The notes: generated by a model from the sequence alone, not told the origin. DNA of 64,000 bases from Nemophila menziesii (GCA_029959085.1 JARWIR010000027.1:6758001-6822000), one strand, 5' to 3'. Shown: positions 20,885 through 33,316, counted from the stretch's first letter. Translations and numbers: made by a program.

Positions 20885-21422
20885 CAGATGCAAACCGGGT
20901 TCCCGGTTTCAAAAATCCGGGTACCCGGTTCCGCGTCACTGTGACGGCGCGGAAAAATTACTTATTTTTTTTTACCTCGAGACGCTCCAAAACGCTGGAC
21001 CCCAAGACGCGGGGTCAGAACTTTTACTCGCCGAAACCGGGTTCCCGGTTTTGTGGAATGCGGGTACCCGGTTTTTCTTGATGGCGCGAGTCAAAACGCG
21101 CCAAAACGCAGGACCCCAAAACGCCGGGTCAGAGATTTTCAGAAGTTACAGCTCCAAAACCGGGTACCCGGTTTTGCCAAATGCGGGTTCCCGGTTTTGT
21201 GTCGATGGCGCGAATTAAAACGCAGCAAAACGCAGGCCAACAAAACGCTGGGTCAGAGATTTTCAAAAGTTACAGCACCAAAACCGGGTTCCCGGTTTCG
21301 AAAATCCGGGTACCCGGTTCCGACGCTGTGTCGTGAGCCAAGACGCCAAGTGTTGCGTTGAAAAGGTTGGTACCAGCTCCATGACCGGGTTCCCGGTTTT
21401 TGCAAAACCGGGTACCCGGTTT
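20885..21422 (-). repeat. A palindrome array (CCGGGTTCCCGG / CCGGGTACCCGG)
   Basis: Ten copies in five pairs at about 20893, 21035, 21156, 21279 and 21384. Each pair mixes a GGGTTCCC and a GGGTACCC core flanked by AAACC/GGTTT. Pairs are separated by roughly 105-140 bp. The spacers are also related (CAAAACGC, GGGTCAGA, TTTCAAAAGTTACAGC), so this is a degenerate tandem repeat of about 120 bp. CCGGGTACCCGG is a perfect 12-bp palindrome. The short open frame through it (21053-21361) reflects the repeat, not a gene. Confidence 0.88.
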
Positions 21423-21655
21423 CTCCTGGACATCCAACCTATTTTTCTCCTATTTTTCGCCTTATCGACCCCAAACTCGTGACCTTTTTACCCCTGAAAT
21501 CATCAAAAACAACTACCCTTCCTCATTTCTTAATATTAAACACTAAAATTACGAAAATCAAACTATTCTAAATTGCAAAAAACTTAAAAACTCAACTAAT
21601 ATACAAAGAATTGGCTTTTGTTTAACGTCGTTAAGCTCGACGGGTTACCTCACGC

Positions 21656-24600
21656 TTAAGGAGCTTCCATGAGGTACATGACCTCTCCGGGATGTGGATC
21701 TTCCGAGCGATTGGTATCTTCACCTCCATAGTATATCTTTAATCTATGACCGTTCACCATGAAGGTACGGTTCTCTAGCGGATGTTCTATTTCTATAGCT
21801 CCATGAGGTGTAACTTTGGTCACAATGTATGGACCTGACCACTTAGATCTTAACTTACCCGGATTATTGATGAACTTTGAATTATACTTCAATACTCTTT
21901 GCCCCACTTCAAAGTTCTTTGTACGAATCCGATGTCATGCCATTTCTTCGTGTTTTCTTTGTAAAGTTTGGCATTTTCATAAGCATGCAATCGGAATTCG
22001 TCAAGTTCGTTAAGCTTCATCATACGATTCTTTCCGACTAAGATAGGATCTAAGTTCAACTGCGCAATCGCCCAATAGGCACCCATTTCAAGCTCTAAAG
22101 GTAAGTGACAAGCCTTACCATACACCATACGATAAGGAGATGCACCAACTGGAGTCTTAAACGCAGTACGATAGGCCCACAACGCATCATCTAACTTCAT
22201 TGACCAATCTTTTCTTGTAGGACCAACGGTTTTCTCTAGAATTGACTTGACCTCACGATTCGAAACTTCCGCTTGACCATTGGATTGTGGATGATATGCA
22301 GTAGATACACGGTGTCTTACTCCATACTTCTCTAGAACAGTCTTCAGGTATATATTAACGAAGTGAGATCCCCCATCGCTAATAATTACTCTAGGTGTGC
22401 CATGTCTAGTGAAAATATGTGATTTCATGAACTTGATCACCACTCGTGAATCATTGGTAGGTAAAGCCACCGAATCTACCCACTTAGATACATAATCAAC
22501 AGCTAATAAGATGTAGAGGTTACCTTTTGAAGGAACGAAAGGACCCATAAAGTCTATACCCCAAACACTGAATATTTCAACTTCTAACACATTATTACGT
22601 GGCATCTCATCCCTCTTGGATATGTTTCCGGTAAACTGGCATCTCGTGCATTTCTTAACATATTCATGACAATCTTTCACAAGAGAAGGCCAGTAAACAC
22701 CTGATTGAAATACCTTCGCAGCAGTTCTATCTCCCTTGAAATGTCCTCCATATAGTGAATCATGGCATCCAGCTATAATGGCTTCAGTTTCCTCCCTTGC
22801 TACACATCTTCGTATCATTTGGTCAGCACAAACTTTGTAGAGGAAAGGATCCTCCCAAAAGAACTGTCTAGCACGATGAGCTAACCTCTTTCTTTCTTGA
22901 TAAGTAGAACCTTCAGGAAAAACACCACTCACCACTAAATTCGCAATATCAGCATACCACGGAGCTTCATAATCTCGAACAACGAATAAACTCTCATCAG
23001 GAAACTCTTCTCTAACCGCTTCAGTACCACTATTCATATCTGAACCCTCTAAACGCGATAGATGATCTGCAACCTGATTCTCACAACCCTTTCTATCTTT
23101 GATCTCTAAATCAAACTCTTGGAGCAATAACACCCACCTGATTAGCCTTGGTTTCGCATCTTTCTTTTCCATAAGAAATCTGATCGCGGAATGATCTGTA
23201 TAAACAATAACTTTCGCTCTAAGAAGATAAGAGCGAAATTTATCAATTGAATATACAACTGCTAGTAACTCCTTTTCTGTAACTGTGTAATTAATCTGAG
23301 CACCACCAAAATTTTTTACTAGCATAGTAAATCGAATGAAAAACCTTCTCTTTTCTCTGTCCTAATACAGCTCCCATACACAAATCACTCGCATCACACA
23401 TAACCTCAAACGGTAAATTCCAATCTGGAGGTAATACTATAGGAGCAGAAATAAGCTTTTCTTTGATTGCCTTGAAGGACGCTAAACAAGCTTCATCAAA
23501 AAGGAATTTGGAGTCCTTTTCGAGTAAGTTGCATAACGGTTTAGCAATCTTAGAAAAATCCTTAATAAACCGCCTATAAAAGCCAGCATGGCCAAGAAAA
23601 CTCCTTACCCCTTTAACGGAAATAGGAGGGGGAAGAGTTTTAATTACCTCTATCTTCGCTCTATCAACTTCTAACCCAGCACTCGTAACTTTGTGACCCA
23701 GAACTATACCTTCGCGAACCATGAAATGACACTTCTCCCAGTTGAGCACCAAATATGTTTCCTTGCATCTTACTAACACTTTCTCCAAGTTATCTAAACA
23801 TTTATCAAAATCATCACCAAACACGGAGAAATCGTCCATAAACACTTCAAGGAAATTATCGATCATATCCCAGATGATGGCCATCATACATCTTTGAAAA
23901 GTACCGGGAGCGTTACATAACCCAAATGGCATTCTACGATATGCAAAAGTACCTGGCATGTGAAGGTAGTCTTATGTTGATCTTCTGGAGCCACGTAAAT
24001 CTGATTGTACCCGGAGTAGCCATCCAAGAAACAGTAATATTCTCTTCCGGCTAATTTATCTAACATTTGATCGATGAAAGGCAAAGGAAAGTGATCTTTT
24101 CTGGTGGCTTTGTTCAGCTTTCTGTAATCCATGCAAACTCTCCAACCAACTACCGTTCTTGAAGGAATCGCTTCATTTTTATCATTCAGAACTGTTGTCA
24201 TTCCTCCTTTCTTCGGTACACACTGAACTGGGCTCACCCATTCACTACTCGAAATGGGATAGATAATCCCCGCATCTAAAAGCTTGATCACCTCTTTCTT
24301 CACTACATCCTTCATAACGGGCATCAATCTCCTTTGACCTTCAACTGAGCGTGCGTTGTTATCTTCTAGTATAATTTTGTGTTGACAATAGGATGGAGTA
24401 ATGCCTTTGATGTCAGAAATTGTCCAACCTATTGCTTCTTTGTTGGCTCTCAACACACGCAACAGTTTATCTTCTTGAGGATCTGTCAAATTAGCTGAAA
24501 CAATAACATGTAGAGTTTCATTAGTACCCAAATGCGCATACCTCAAGTGTGCTGGTAACGGTTTTTCTTCCAATTCCGGAGGAGATTCAATTGAAGGCTT

Positions 24601-27285
24601 CTTTTTAGGAACAATCTCCCCCGGTTCTCTCACAGGTTCATAGGCAAGACGCCTATACTTCAGATTTTCAGAATTTAGAGCTGCCACTGTTTCGGCAAGC
24701 TCTTCCATCATCTCAGGCAAGTCTAATGTTAAAGCAGCCTGCAAAATATCATCAAAATTTTAACAATTAAATACCTCTTGTGATGCTTGCTCAACTACAT
24801 CCATTCTGAAGCAATCCTCCTGAGAATCTGGAAATTTCATAGCTCGAAATACATTGAATTTGACTTCCTCGTCTTGTATCCTCATCGTTAATTCGTCGTT
24901 CTCTACATCGATTAATGTACGCCCTGTAGCTAGAAATGGTCTACCCAAGATAATGGGGACATTTCTATCTGCATCGTACTCAAGTATTACAAAATCAACG
25001 GGAAATATAAGTGTACCTGCCTTAACGAGGACATCTTCAATTCGGCCTTCAGGATGTGCAAGAGACATGTCCGCCATTTGCAAGACCATAGAAGTGGGTC
25101 TTGCTTCTCCAATTTTTAGCTTATCAGAGATCGATTTGGGCATCAAATTGATGCTCGCCCCCAAATCACATAGCGCTTTTCCTTTCCATTCTTCCCCAAT
25201 CGATATCGGAATCGTAAAACTCCCAGGATCAACTAACTTTGGAGGTAATTTACTCTGGCAAATCGCGCTACATTCTTCAGGAAGACCAATCATCTCATTA
25301 TCACAATAAGGTCTTTTGTTAGTGAGGGCCCTCTTCAAAAACTTCGTATACTTAGGAATATCTCGAATAGCCTCTAGTAACGGAATATTAATACTTAGAC
25401 CCTTCACTCTATTAAAGAATTTCTGAAAATCACCCAAATCACCCTTTTTCTTAACTCGAGATGGAAACGGTGGTGGAGGGCGAGTACTAACAATATCATC
25501 TTTCTTCTTTGGAATCTCACTTGGCCTTACTATTTCTTCAACCTCACTATCTTTCTTATTCTCTTTCTCTTTCTCACCCACTTCCTTTTCTTTTCTTGGA
25601 AATTATTTCTCTTTCATAACGGGAAAAGGAGGTGGAGGAAGGTTCTTACCACTTCTTAATGTCACAGCTTTGCAATCTTCATGTTGTCTCGGATTTTCTG
25701 TGTCACTAGGGAGTTGCCCTTGTGGACGCTGATTGAGCTGTTTTGCAAATTGCTCCATTTGATTCTGTATTAATTTCATATTTGCTTCAGACGCTTGTTG
25801 ACGTTCCATAGCTTGTGTTTGAAGAGCAATTAAACTTTCAACGGTTTTCTGAAGGGTAACTACTCCTTCTTGTGGATGGGCAGGTAAGGCTTTTTGGTTC
25901 ATGGTTTCATCGTAAGTATTCTGAGGAGCTTGCCTTTGTACATAATTCCCCTGATTCTGTCCTCCTTGGTAATTGTTGTGTGGTCTAGGATTGTAATTGT
26001 TTCCTTGGGGACGCGGCTGATACGCATATCTAGGATTGGCTGCCCCATTAGGATTTGAGTATTGAAACCCAGGATGGTTTCTGTTAGGCTGATATCCATT
26101 ACCACTTGAATTAAAGTTACCTCTATTGGACACAAACATCACATGCTCTTGATTATTCAGACAACTTTCCTCATCATGATCATCTACCCTGCAAATCGAA
26201 CACATATAAACCTCTTGTGCAGCTTGTACAGCTACCTTCTTACCCAAAAATCCTTCTTTTACAGCCAAAGTAAGCTGTTTCAATTGTTGCTCTATAGTGG
26301 TTTGAATCTTATTCTCAAGCGTAGCAAATTTTTCTTCCATATTAACATTATTCACTCCTTTAACCGGTGTTCTTACTGAATTCCACCCAACTTCATTCTT
26401 GACTGTTCTTTCCAAAATGATTTTAGCATACATGGGTTGAACTTGAAGAAAACCTGCACCACATAATAAATCCAACTTCTCTCTCGAAACTCCATCAAGG
26501 CCTTTGTAAAATATTTTTAGTTGTTGTTTTGTAAAGCCATGATCGAGAACTCTTCGTAAACACATCTGAAATCTTGTCCAACTCTTACCCAAAGTTTCAT
26601 CATACTCTTGACGGAAATGTGTTACTTCGAGTTGATCATCCAACCTCATGTTACTTGGGTAAAACCTTTCAAAGAAAGCGGTTTCTAATTGGTCCCAGTT
26701 TGTTATCTTCGTAGGATCTTGCGTATCGTGCCATTCACTCGCTCCATCTATAGCGAAAAATCGAAACACAGCATAGTACATCTGTTCTTTTGAAACTCCT
26801 TGCGTGATGTAAGAATCACATATCTGCTTAAATTTCTGGACGGCTCGGATAGGGTCTTCTCCTGGTCTACCACTAAAATTTCCAAAGTTTTGGAATTGAG
26901 CTAACATACCCGAGTCTGGAGGAAATCTTGGAACATCTATATTTGGAGCACCTACTCCTATAGCAGGAGCACAGAAAGGAGCTTCTGGTGGACCATTAAC
27001 AAACCACGGATCTTGATTCATTACTATCTGAACTTGAGGATTAGGATTTAGTGGTTGAACTTGAGGAATAATGCCTGGAGCTAAAGGTTGGCCATTTGCA
27101 TCTAGCTGGCCTTGTCCATTATTCTGTTGATTCTAAAGATTGATATTCTCCATTCTGTTAACTAAATCTTCTACTTCTAAAGCTTCTTGTTCTCTTCTTC
27201 TCTTGTTAGCAAGTCTGATCAACGATTCTGGATTATTAAGGATCGGAGGTGTTGGCTCTAGATCCTTGAATAGCTTTCTTCGCAT
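21656..27285 (-). pseudogene. gag-pol: A gag-pol: Gag, protease, RT, RNase H, integrase
   Basis: The start is the ATG at 27285-27283 (MRRKLFKDLE). Gag core with ICDSYITQGVSKEQMYYAVF, CCHC knuckle CSICRVDDHDEESC, Pro/Asn-rich tail. Protease: ALCDLGASINLMPKS and IILGRPFLAT (25581-24760). RT: VCMDYRKLNKATRKDHFPLP, FMPFGL-like segment and VFMDDFSVFG (24744-23291). RNase [21 protein letters not shown] and [12 protein letters not shown] (about 23310-23040). Integrase: HHCC finger ([17 protein letters not shown]), catalytic D, D, E in [17 protein letters not shown] and [13 protein letters not shown] tail: SKWSGPYIVTKVTPHGAIEI. Breaks: TAG 27133-27135; TAA 25603-25605 at the gag/protease boundary; TAA 24760-24762 at the protease/RT boundary; frameshifts near 23956, 23315 (A6 run) and 21931. 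This order (integrase last) is that of Ty3/gypsy; FMDD and the ORF2 downstream point to Athila. Confidence 0.92.
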
Positions 27286-27394
27286 ACACAAACCTAAAAA
27301 CCTGAAAAAGATAAACAAACAAAAAGCGTAAAACTGATAAAATAAAATAAATGCAACTATCACTAAAGGTAAACACCGTGGTCACACGCTACCG

Positions 27395-27412
27395 TCCCCT
27401 GCAGCGGCGCCA
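27395..27412 (-). promoter_or_regulatory. A primer binding site
   Basis: On the minus strand TGGCGCCGCTGCAGGGGA, six bases past the 5' LTR end. A tRNA 3' end anneals here to start minus-strand DNA. Confidence 0.8.
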
Positions 27413-27418
27413 AAAACT

Positions 27419-28980
27419 TGGTGGTCCTTTGTGTGTTCTAAAATAAATGCAATAAATAATCGAACCACAACCGCAAGTGTACGGTTGTCCCAAGTAATAT
27501 AGTTGATAAAACAGATTCGTTCCAAGGACGGGATGGTTGACTACAATGCTTAACTATTAATGATTGATTGCACTTATGAAAGCAAATAACGAAAATATGT
27601 TTGTTTGGTTTTTGTATTAATGATAAGTAAATGAAAGACAATTATTAAAATGCAAATAAAAGCTAAGACGCAAGTAAAATGATGTAAAACGCAGTATGAG
27701 AAGTAGAACTTGAAAACGCAAGGATCCTCCCAATCCTATTTCCTAACTTATGTTGTTTAAGGGCTAAATTGGTCAATTACAATGGTCGGGATTCTAAATT
27801 CCTTATACCCCCGTCAGGGTGGACTATAAGGCGATCCTAGAGTGTCACTAGTCCCGTCAGGGTAAATATGATCCACTTTTGGATGTTTAAGTTTTATTAC
27901 CTCATTGGCCCTAGAATTAGCTAAGTTTGTCAGAATCAGTAGCTTCTATCCTAGATTGAATAAATGGTTCTGTATTTAAACCCTCCGTCAGGATGATCCA
28001 ATTGCCACTAATTGGAATAGCCTAAATACTAACACATGTTCCTAGTTCATGACGCTAAAAACAGTAAATATTCTTAATTTATAGAAAAGAGTAAAATCCC
28101 CAATCTAATTTAATTTAACAGAAACCCAAATTCAACATTCGAAATTCAATAAGATTGGGATTCACCCATTGTTTGTTCTCAAGCACTAATAAATGTTTAG
28201 CTCATATTAAAAAGAAAAACTAAATTAATTGAAATGGAATACATATTTGATTACAAAATTAAAATGGAAAGAAACCTAATTTTCGGAGTTGGAATGACTG
28301 AGAACGGAGATATAGACCCTCTCCAGTTCTTGTAGTTTCTTCTTTCTTCCTTCTGTTGCTTCTCTCTGATGTTTAATCTTGTGGAATGTGAATTGTGTGA
28401 AAAATAGAAGTAAAAGGCTCCTTTTATAAGTGTAAAAACGGATTAGGGCTTGGACCTAATAATAAAACACTAATTAAATGTCCAAGCCCAAATTCTAAGC
28501 CCAAAATCCCGTAACTGCTGATACACCTTCACTAAAACGGCTTTTCCCGCTTCGTTATGACTCCGATTGACCTCATTCAAGTTGCTAAAGTTCCGTAACT
28601 CGATAAGGAATGTTCTCTCTTCAAATGTCAGCGGCTAAATCATCGCTTAAGTACCTCAAAATCAGCAATCTATGGCCTGGAAAACAGATTTTCAGCTCTA
28701 AAAATAATATCTTCGGGATTTATCTTCAAGTCTTGACTCTATATCACGATCTTTGACTTTCTCCTCGGATCCCTCTTCTAGCTAACATCTAAAACCTGTA
28801 AACTTTTCACTAAAAATACCAATATTACGCGCAAAAGTTTAATAATTTAAAAATGCTAGAAATAAAAAGGGAATTCCGGATTATTGCATATTTAGTCCAA
28901 AAGTCGATCAAATTAATTGAATAAACACAAAAAATAATGTCTCCTAAGGGTCGAAAATAAGAACAATTAGGGAGACATCA
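27419..28980 (-). repeat. A 5' LTR
   Basis: 1562 bp, near-identical to 16169-17728, with the same tip module and termini. The promoter TATA (TATAAAAG, minus strand) is at 28421-28428. It is followed on its outer side by GTCCC, the target duplication. Confidence 0.93.
28421..28428 (-). promoter_or_regulatory. TATA box in A 5' LTR
   Basis: TATAAAAG on the minus strand, about 560 bases into the LTR. It is likely the core promoter for genomic RNA; the matching site in the 3' LTR is at 17169-17176. Confidence 0.6.
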
Positions 28981-28985
28981 GTCCC

Positions 28986-30298
28986 TTAGGATCTTTGCTC
29001 TTTCCTTACTTACAAAAACTTCACTTGTTTTCCTCTTTTACATACCCAATTATTTTCTTGATTCTTCTTCATCTCCCTCACATGAGCAAGTGTCTCTATT
29101 ATTCGCGTCATCTTCCTCTACCTCCAACTCAAAATTTTACCAAGTTTGGAATTACCCATTGAAGTGGATGGATAAGGTATTATTTTGAGTAGAAAAGGTG
29201 TAAGGATAATGTTTTTCTATATGGGTGTGATATGATTTTTCTTGGATGAAAAGGATTTAACAAAATTAGGAAAAAGGTTAGGAAATGTTTTGGACTTGGA
29301 TCTTGATTTATTATGTTTTTGAATGATTTGGTTAGGTTAATGTTGTTTGTAATGATGCAATAATTATTTTTAATATGAATATTTTGGTGACTTGGTGGTG
29401 TTTTGGTGTTATTTAAAGTCTAGGTTGAAGCTCTAATGGAGTTTGGGTGGTTAGGGAAGACGAAGGCTTAAGATTTAGGTTAAATGATGAACATGTAGCC
29501 TATTTTCACAAGATTCCTAGCGTCGTGCAATAATATACCACCTGTTGGGGATGGTATACCGTTCCTAGTATGTAAGCTTCAGATCATTTCGACCGTGGTC
29601 TACACGATATCTTGCTCAACGGTATACCACCCATTGGGGCCTACATACAACTCAATCCTTATAAGCTGTTGACATTTTACACTTTGTCAACTAAGAATCC
29701 CACAATATTTATTTGAAAACGTTATACCGGCCCCTAGCATAAAAGTAACTGGTCATTTTTACCATGGAACTACCGTTACGACGGTGTAGATGGGTAGAAC
29801 CAACTTTTTGTTGATAGATCCTATAAGAGTTTTATCTTCTCTATTGAATATATCTCAAAAATATGCGGTTTAGGCTCTAGAAAAAGTTAATTTAGACACC
29901 CGAGCGCAAAGATATGGCCTCTCAAAGTTTGCTCAATTTTGTTCGCCGATAGGAGCGGTATACCGTTTGAGCAATACCGATTCTGACCCTTTTGACCGTG
30001 GACTACCCGTCGTGACTCCATGGGAGCAACATCATACTGACCGTTGGGGCCTGTATACCGCTTGACATGTTGTGAGCATGGATTTTTAAGCCTTTTCACC
30101 TGAAACTCAGTATTCTACTTACCTACACATCAAAAACAACTTTCTACCTTTCCCATTAACTATTGTATATTCTAAACCACGAAATAAAATTACTAATTTA
30201 CATTAAGAACATAAATTAAACCAAAAAATAATTTTAAAACATGGATTATCTCCCAAGAAGCACTTTTGTTTATTATGTCATTAAGATCGATGTGTTAC
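28986..30298 (-). mobile_element. H, middle piece: ORF2 leader and palindrome cluster
   Basis: It continues H after the A insertion. It contains the ORF2 N-terminal remnant, a box (ACCTCCAACTCAA, 29120-29132), an AT-rich leader, the palindrome cluster 29520-30065, and on the minus strand a decayed copy of the leader motif (about 30241-30282). It ends at GTTAC (30294-30298), the target duplication of C. No intact gene. Confidence 0.7.
29520..30065 (-). repeat. H palindrome cluster (GGTATACC type)
   Basis: Spaced copies of GGTATACC or near matches (AATATACCACC, TGGTATACCG, CGGTATACCACC, CGTTATACCGGCCC, GCGGTATACCG, CTGTATACCG), often followed by a TTGGGG(A/C) tract. They are in the position occupied by other palindromes in E1, A, B and C. 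The core is the same as in B, so the B and H clusters are related. Confidence 0.75.
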
Positions 30299-31893
30299 TG
30301 ATGTCTCCCTATTTGTTCTAATTACCAGCCCTTAGGAGACATTACTTTAGATGAATATTTGACTTATTTGATAAACTTTTATGCTTATTTAGTCATATTG
30401 CACTTTCTCCCCTTGGAATTAGACTATTTGCATTTTCAGAGCTTTTGTGCGTTAATTTGTTTGTTTTAGTGCAAAGTTAGTAGGTTTATGAATTCATTAA
30501 GAAACCACTACAAGGATGAGAAGTGAGAATTAAAGTCATAGATCGAGTAGAGGAGCTGAAGGAAAGAAAAGAATTTCCAAGAACTTAATTAAAGAAATTG
30601 CAGATCTGAAAGGCTGTTAAAGATTGCTATTTTTGGGATACATAGGAGCGGATTTAGCATTGGGCCATGAGACATGGTTTGATAGCCTATTGAGTTAGGA
30701 AGATTCTCCAAGTTGAATTAGCCCATTTGGAGTTGTTATGCAAAAGTTAAAGCCATTTTACTAAGGCTGCAAACCAGTTACGGGAATTAAAAGAAAAGAT
30801 GGGCTTGAGTTTTTTATAATTTGATCTAATCCTCTTAAACTAAGCCCTAAAACGAATTTGAGCACCTATATTAGCTCCTTTAGACCTCATTATTCATCAC
30901 CTCTCATTAAACCTTCATATTAAATCATTCATAGAGAGAGCGTCAAGAGGCGGAAGCAAGAGCAGAAGCTGGAGAATCCTTATTCTCCAACAACCGCTCA
31001 AGTCAATTCCTCTATCTAGATTCTTATTTTATTTCTGTTATTAGGAACATGTATATTATTAATTTATTTATTGTTTTTACTTTCAATATGAGCTAAACTT
31101 TATATTTTTGAGAATCGCTACATGGGTTGAACCCTAATTAATTTGATTAATGTATTCTGATTTGAGATTTTTATAATTTAATTTGAATTGGGCAATTAGT
31201 ATTAATTATTATCGTAGGATTATTAACTATTTTTAATCTGATCAATTAGACATAGGATTTAGTAATTAAGCTATTTACTTTAGTGGTGAAGTGATCGCCT
31301 TGATGGGGGGTTTAATTACGGATATAGGTAATAAACATAAGGTAGAAATTATTGATCCTGACGGACTTAGTTAACCTTATAACCAATTGGGTAGAGAACT
31401 TGACATTCGAAGGTGGATTATAATCGCCCTGACGGGGTTTGTAACACCCTATAATAGCTCCTAGGTCCACCCTGACGGGGGTTAGGAGAATCTAGAATCC
31501 CGACTATTACTAGTTACAAATTCGACCCTTAAAAGAAGCATTGATTAAGTTGATTTCGGTGAAACCCTAGCGTGACTCAAGTACTATTTCTCTTTCTTGC
31601 GTCCATTCATATTTTATGTTCTTACGTCTCATTATTTTCATTAAATTATTTTAGTATTTTCTTTTATTTGCACTTTAGTCCTAAAACAAAAACCAAAATA
31701 AATATATATTCCATTTACTTTTAATTGTCATTCAAGCAATTATTTTACTTCATTGCATAACACTTTTGTCATATCCAATCCGTCCCTGAGATCGAACTCC
31801 CGTTTAGCGGATATTACTTGGACGACCCATACACTTGCGGTACGTGTCTTGCCTTTTTAGGTCTGTTATTTTAGAACACACAAGGAGACACCA
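30299..31893 (+). repeat. C 5' LTR
   Basis: 1595 bp, TGATGTCTCC to GACACCA. The tip module is TGATGTCTCC-N26-GGAGACATTA. The presumed TATA (TATATTAG, 30867-30874) is altered relative to TATATAAG in the 3' LTR (36750-36757). Four motifs of the CCTGACGGGG type lie at about 31300, 31364, 31425 and 31468. Confidence 0.92.
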
Positions 31894-31899
31894 AGTTTT

Positions 31900-31917
31900 T
31901 GGCGCCACTGACAGGGA
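31900..31917 (+). promoter_or_regulatory. C primer binding site
   Basis: TGGCGCCACTGACAGGGA, six bases after the 5' LTR. It keeps the TGGCGCC start, with differences from A and B in the second half. Confidence 0.75.
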
Positions 31918-32053
31918 CGGTAGCGTGTGACCACGGTGTTATCTATAGGTGTGATAGTTGTTATTTTATTTTTCAGTGTTACGATTATCTTTGTTTTTGC
32001 TTTGTTTTATTGGTTCTTTATTCAGGATAATGATCAAGAAATTTTAATAAAAG

Positions 32054-33110
32054 ATGTATGGAGGACATTATCCAAATCCTGGTCCATTTGATTATTTGGA
32101 AGACTCTTCGGGACAACAGCAATGAGGTAGTAACTTCTACCAACCAGCTAATCAACACCACAAGAGCAAGGATGGAACAACCAATGGACCAGGAACAATC
32201 AACAACAATCACCTTATCACTACCATCAAGAACAAGCATGGAACCACCATAGGGTCGAGAACAATCAACAACAACCATCATATCACTATCAGCAAGATCA
32301 AAGATGGAACATTCAACAACCTCCACAAATAACTCTGCCGGTTTGAATGAAACACTTTCTAAATACATTCACAATCGTGAGGAAGGCAGTGCCAAAGTAC
32401 AACAAGCACTAGACAAATATATTGCCAGTAGTAGTAAGTTTTTGGAAGATTCAACTCCCCCGAGGGATAGAAGAGATCAACTGGAAGAAGTAGTTGAGGA
32501 GAAGGTGTTGAAAGGAGAAATTATTGATAGTGATATGACCACCATGCCGATTATAAATGGACACCACCATGTGGTTGAGAATCTTGTTAGCATAGTGGAA
32601 AAAGGAGTAGCAACGTAAATTCTAGAAGTTAACACGGAAATTGCTATTCCTATGGTGTATGCACATGATCAAGATACAGAACGCAAACAAGAAGAGGTGG
32701 TGATCGAGGTTATAGAAATTACAAAGCAAAAATATGATGAGATAATAGTGAAAGATTGGGTTGAAAGCAAAGATGAATCTGAAGTGGTTGAGGAGTCAAT
32801 TGAAGAATTAAAGGTTCACAATGAAATAGAAGTTGAATCTCTGCCACAAAAAGTTTACCAATTACCATCTCCACCAAGAATCTTGATTGAAATTAAAGCT
32901 GAAGAATCACCTCCTTTACCAACAATGATCAATATATGTTATACAAACAAGGTGCCACACCGCGAGAGTAAAGAGGCAAGGAGGAGCACCTACCCACCAC
33001 ATTTTAAAGATGAACACAATATAAAAACGAGGAATAAAAGTGAGCTTATACCGTGGAGAACGGTCATCTACTATTATGTGGGGGAAAATGAGTTTCATCG
33101 TGAAAATTAG
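32054..33110 (+). pseudogene. C Gag-like MYGG ORF, non-autonomous element protein
   Basis: The start ATG at 32054 gives MYGGHYPNPGPFDYLEDS. This is followed by a Gln/Asn/Trp/His-rich repeat segment, then (in another frame) an acidic, probably helical region and YDEIIVKDWV, LPSPPRILIE and YPPHFKDEHN. It lacks the Athila Gag core and CCHC knuckle. H has the same ORF on the minus strand (38697 to ~37800), so it is a family protein and not random sequence. The DEIIV-DWV motif also occurs in the Gag of B. Breaks: TGA 32123-32125, at least one frameshift before 32304, TAA 32616-32618. A role as a minimal Gag or RNA-binding partner is a guess. Confidence 0.6.
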
Positions 33111-33273
33111 AAGGCGAAACAAGGTACTTACCCACCCCCTTTCAAAGATCGATTAAATAAAATTCTAGGTGGGAAAGTCCTAAATCTTACATGCCAAGGA
33201 AGAGGCGAGTTTAAGTCGAGGGAAATCTAAAAGGCCTCAATACCATCTTCATGGAAAGTAAAGCGTCGAACTT

Positions 33274-33316
33274 AAAGACGTAAGAAACAAAAGTGCTTCT
33301 TGGGAGACAACCCGTA
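33274..33316 (+). promoter_or_regulatory. C leader motif after the Gag-like ORF
   Basis: AAAGACGTAAGAAACAAAAG followed by TGGGAGACAACCCGTA, the same motif as in E1 at 1731-1776. Confidence 0.6.

Larger units (their letters stand above)
16169..28980 (-). mobile_element. A: full-length Athila-like retrotransposon
   Basis: 12,812 bp between identical 5-bp flanks GTCCC (16164-16168 and 28981-28985). On the minus strand: 5' LTR 28980-27419, primer site, gag, protease, RT, RNase H, integrase, palindrome cluster, ORF2, 3'UTR, polypurine tract, 3' LTR 17728-16169. The two LTRs differ at scattered sites, by eye about 2 percent, so the insertion is neither recent nor very old. It is the only element here with all pol domains, but every coding part is broken. 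It sits in H. Confidence 0.95.

Noticed and set aside
21053..21361. Plus-strand frame of 102 codons in the A palindrome array
   Set aside because: Repeated peptide from a tandem DNA repeat, antisense to the element; no sign of a gene.
20891..21420. Vector or linker contamination, because GGTACC-like restriction palindromes recur
   Set aside because: Copies are diverged, embedded in related spacers, and parallel clusters with other cores occur at the same place in other elements.
20885..21422. CRISPR array or satellite
   Set aside because: Repeat units are short palindromes with related, non-unique spacers inside a plant retroelement; no CRISPR genes, and the array is confined to one element.
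24854..25309. Plus-strand frame of 151 codons
   Set aside because: Antisense shadow of the A protease region, which has clear family motifs on the minus strand.
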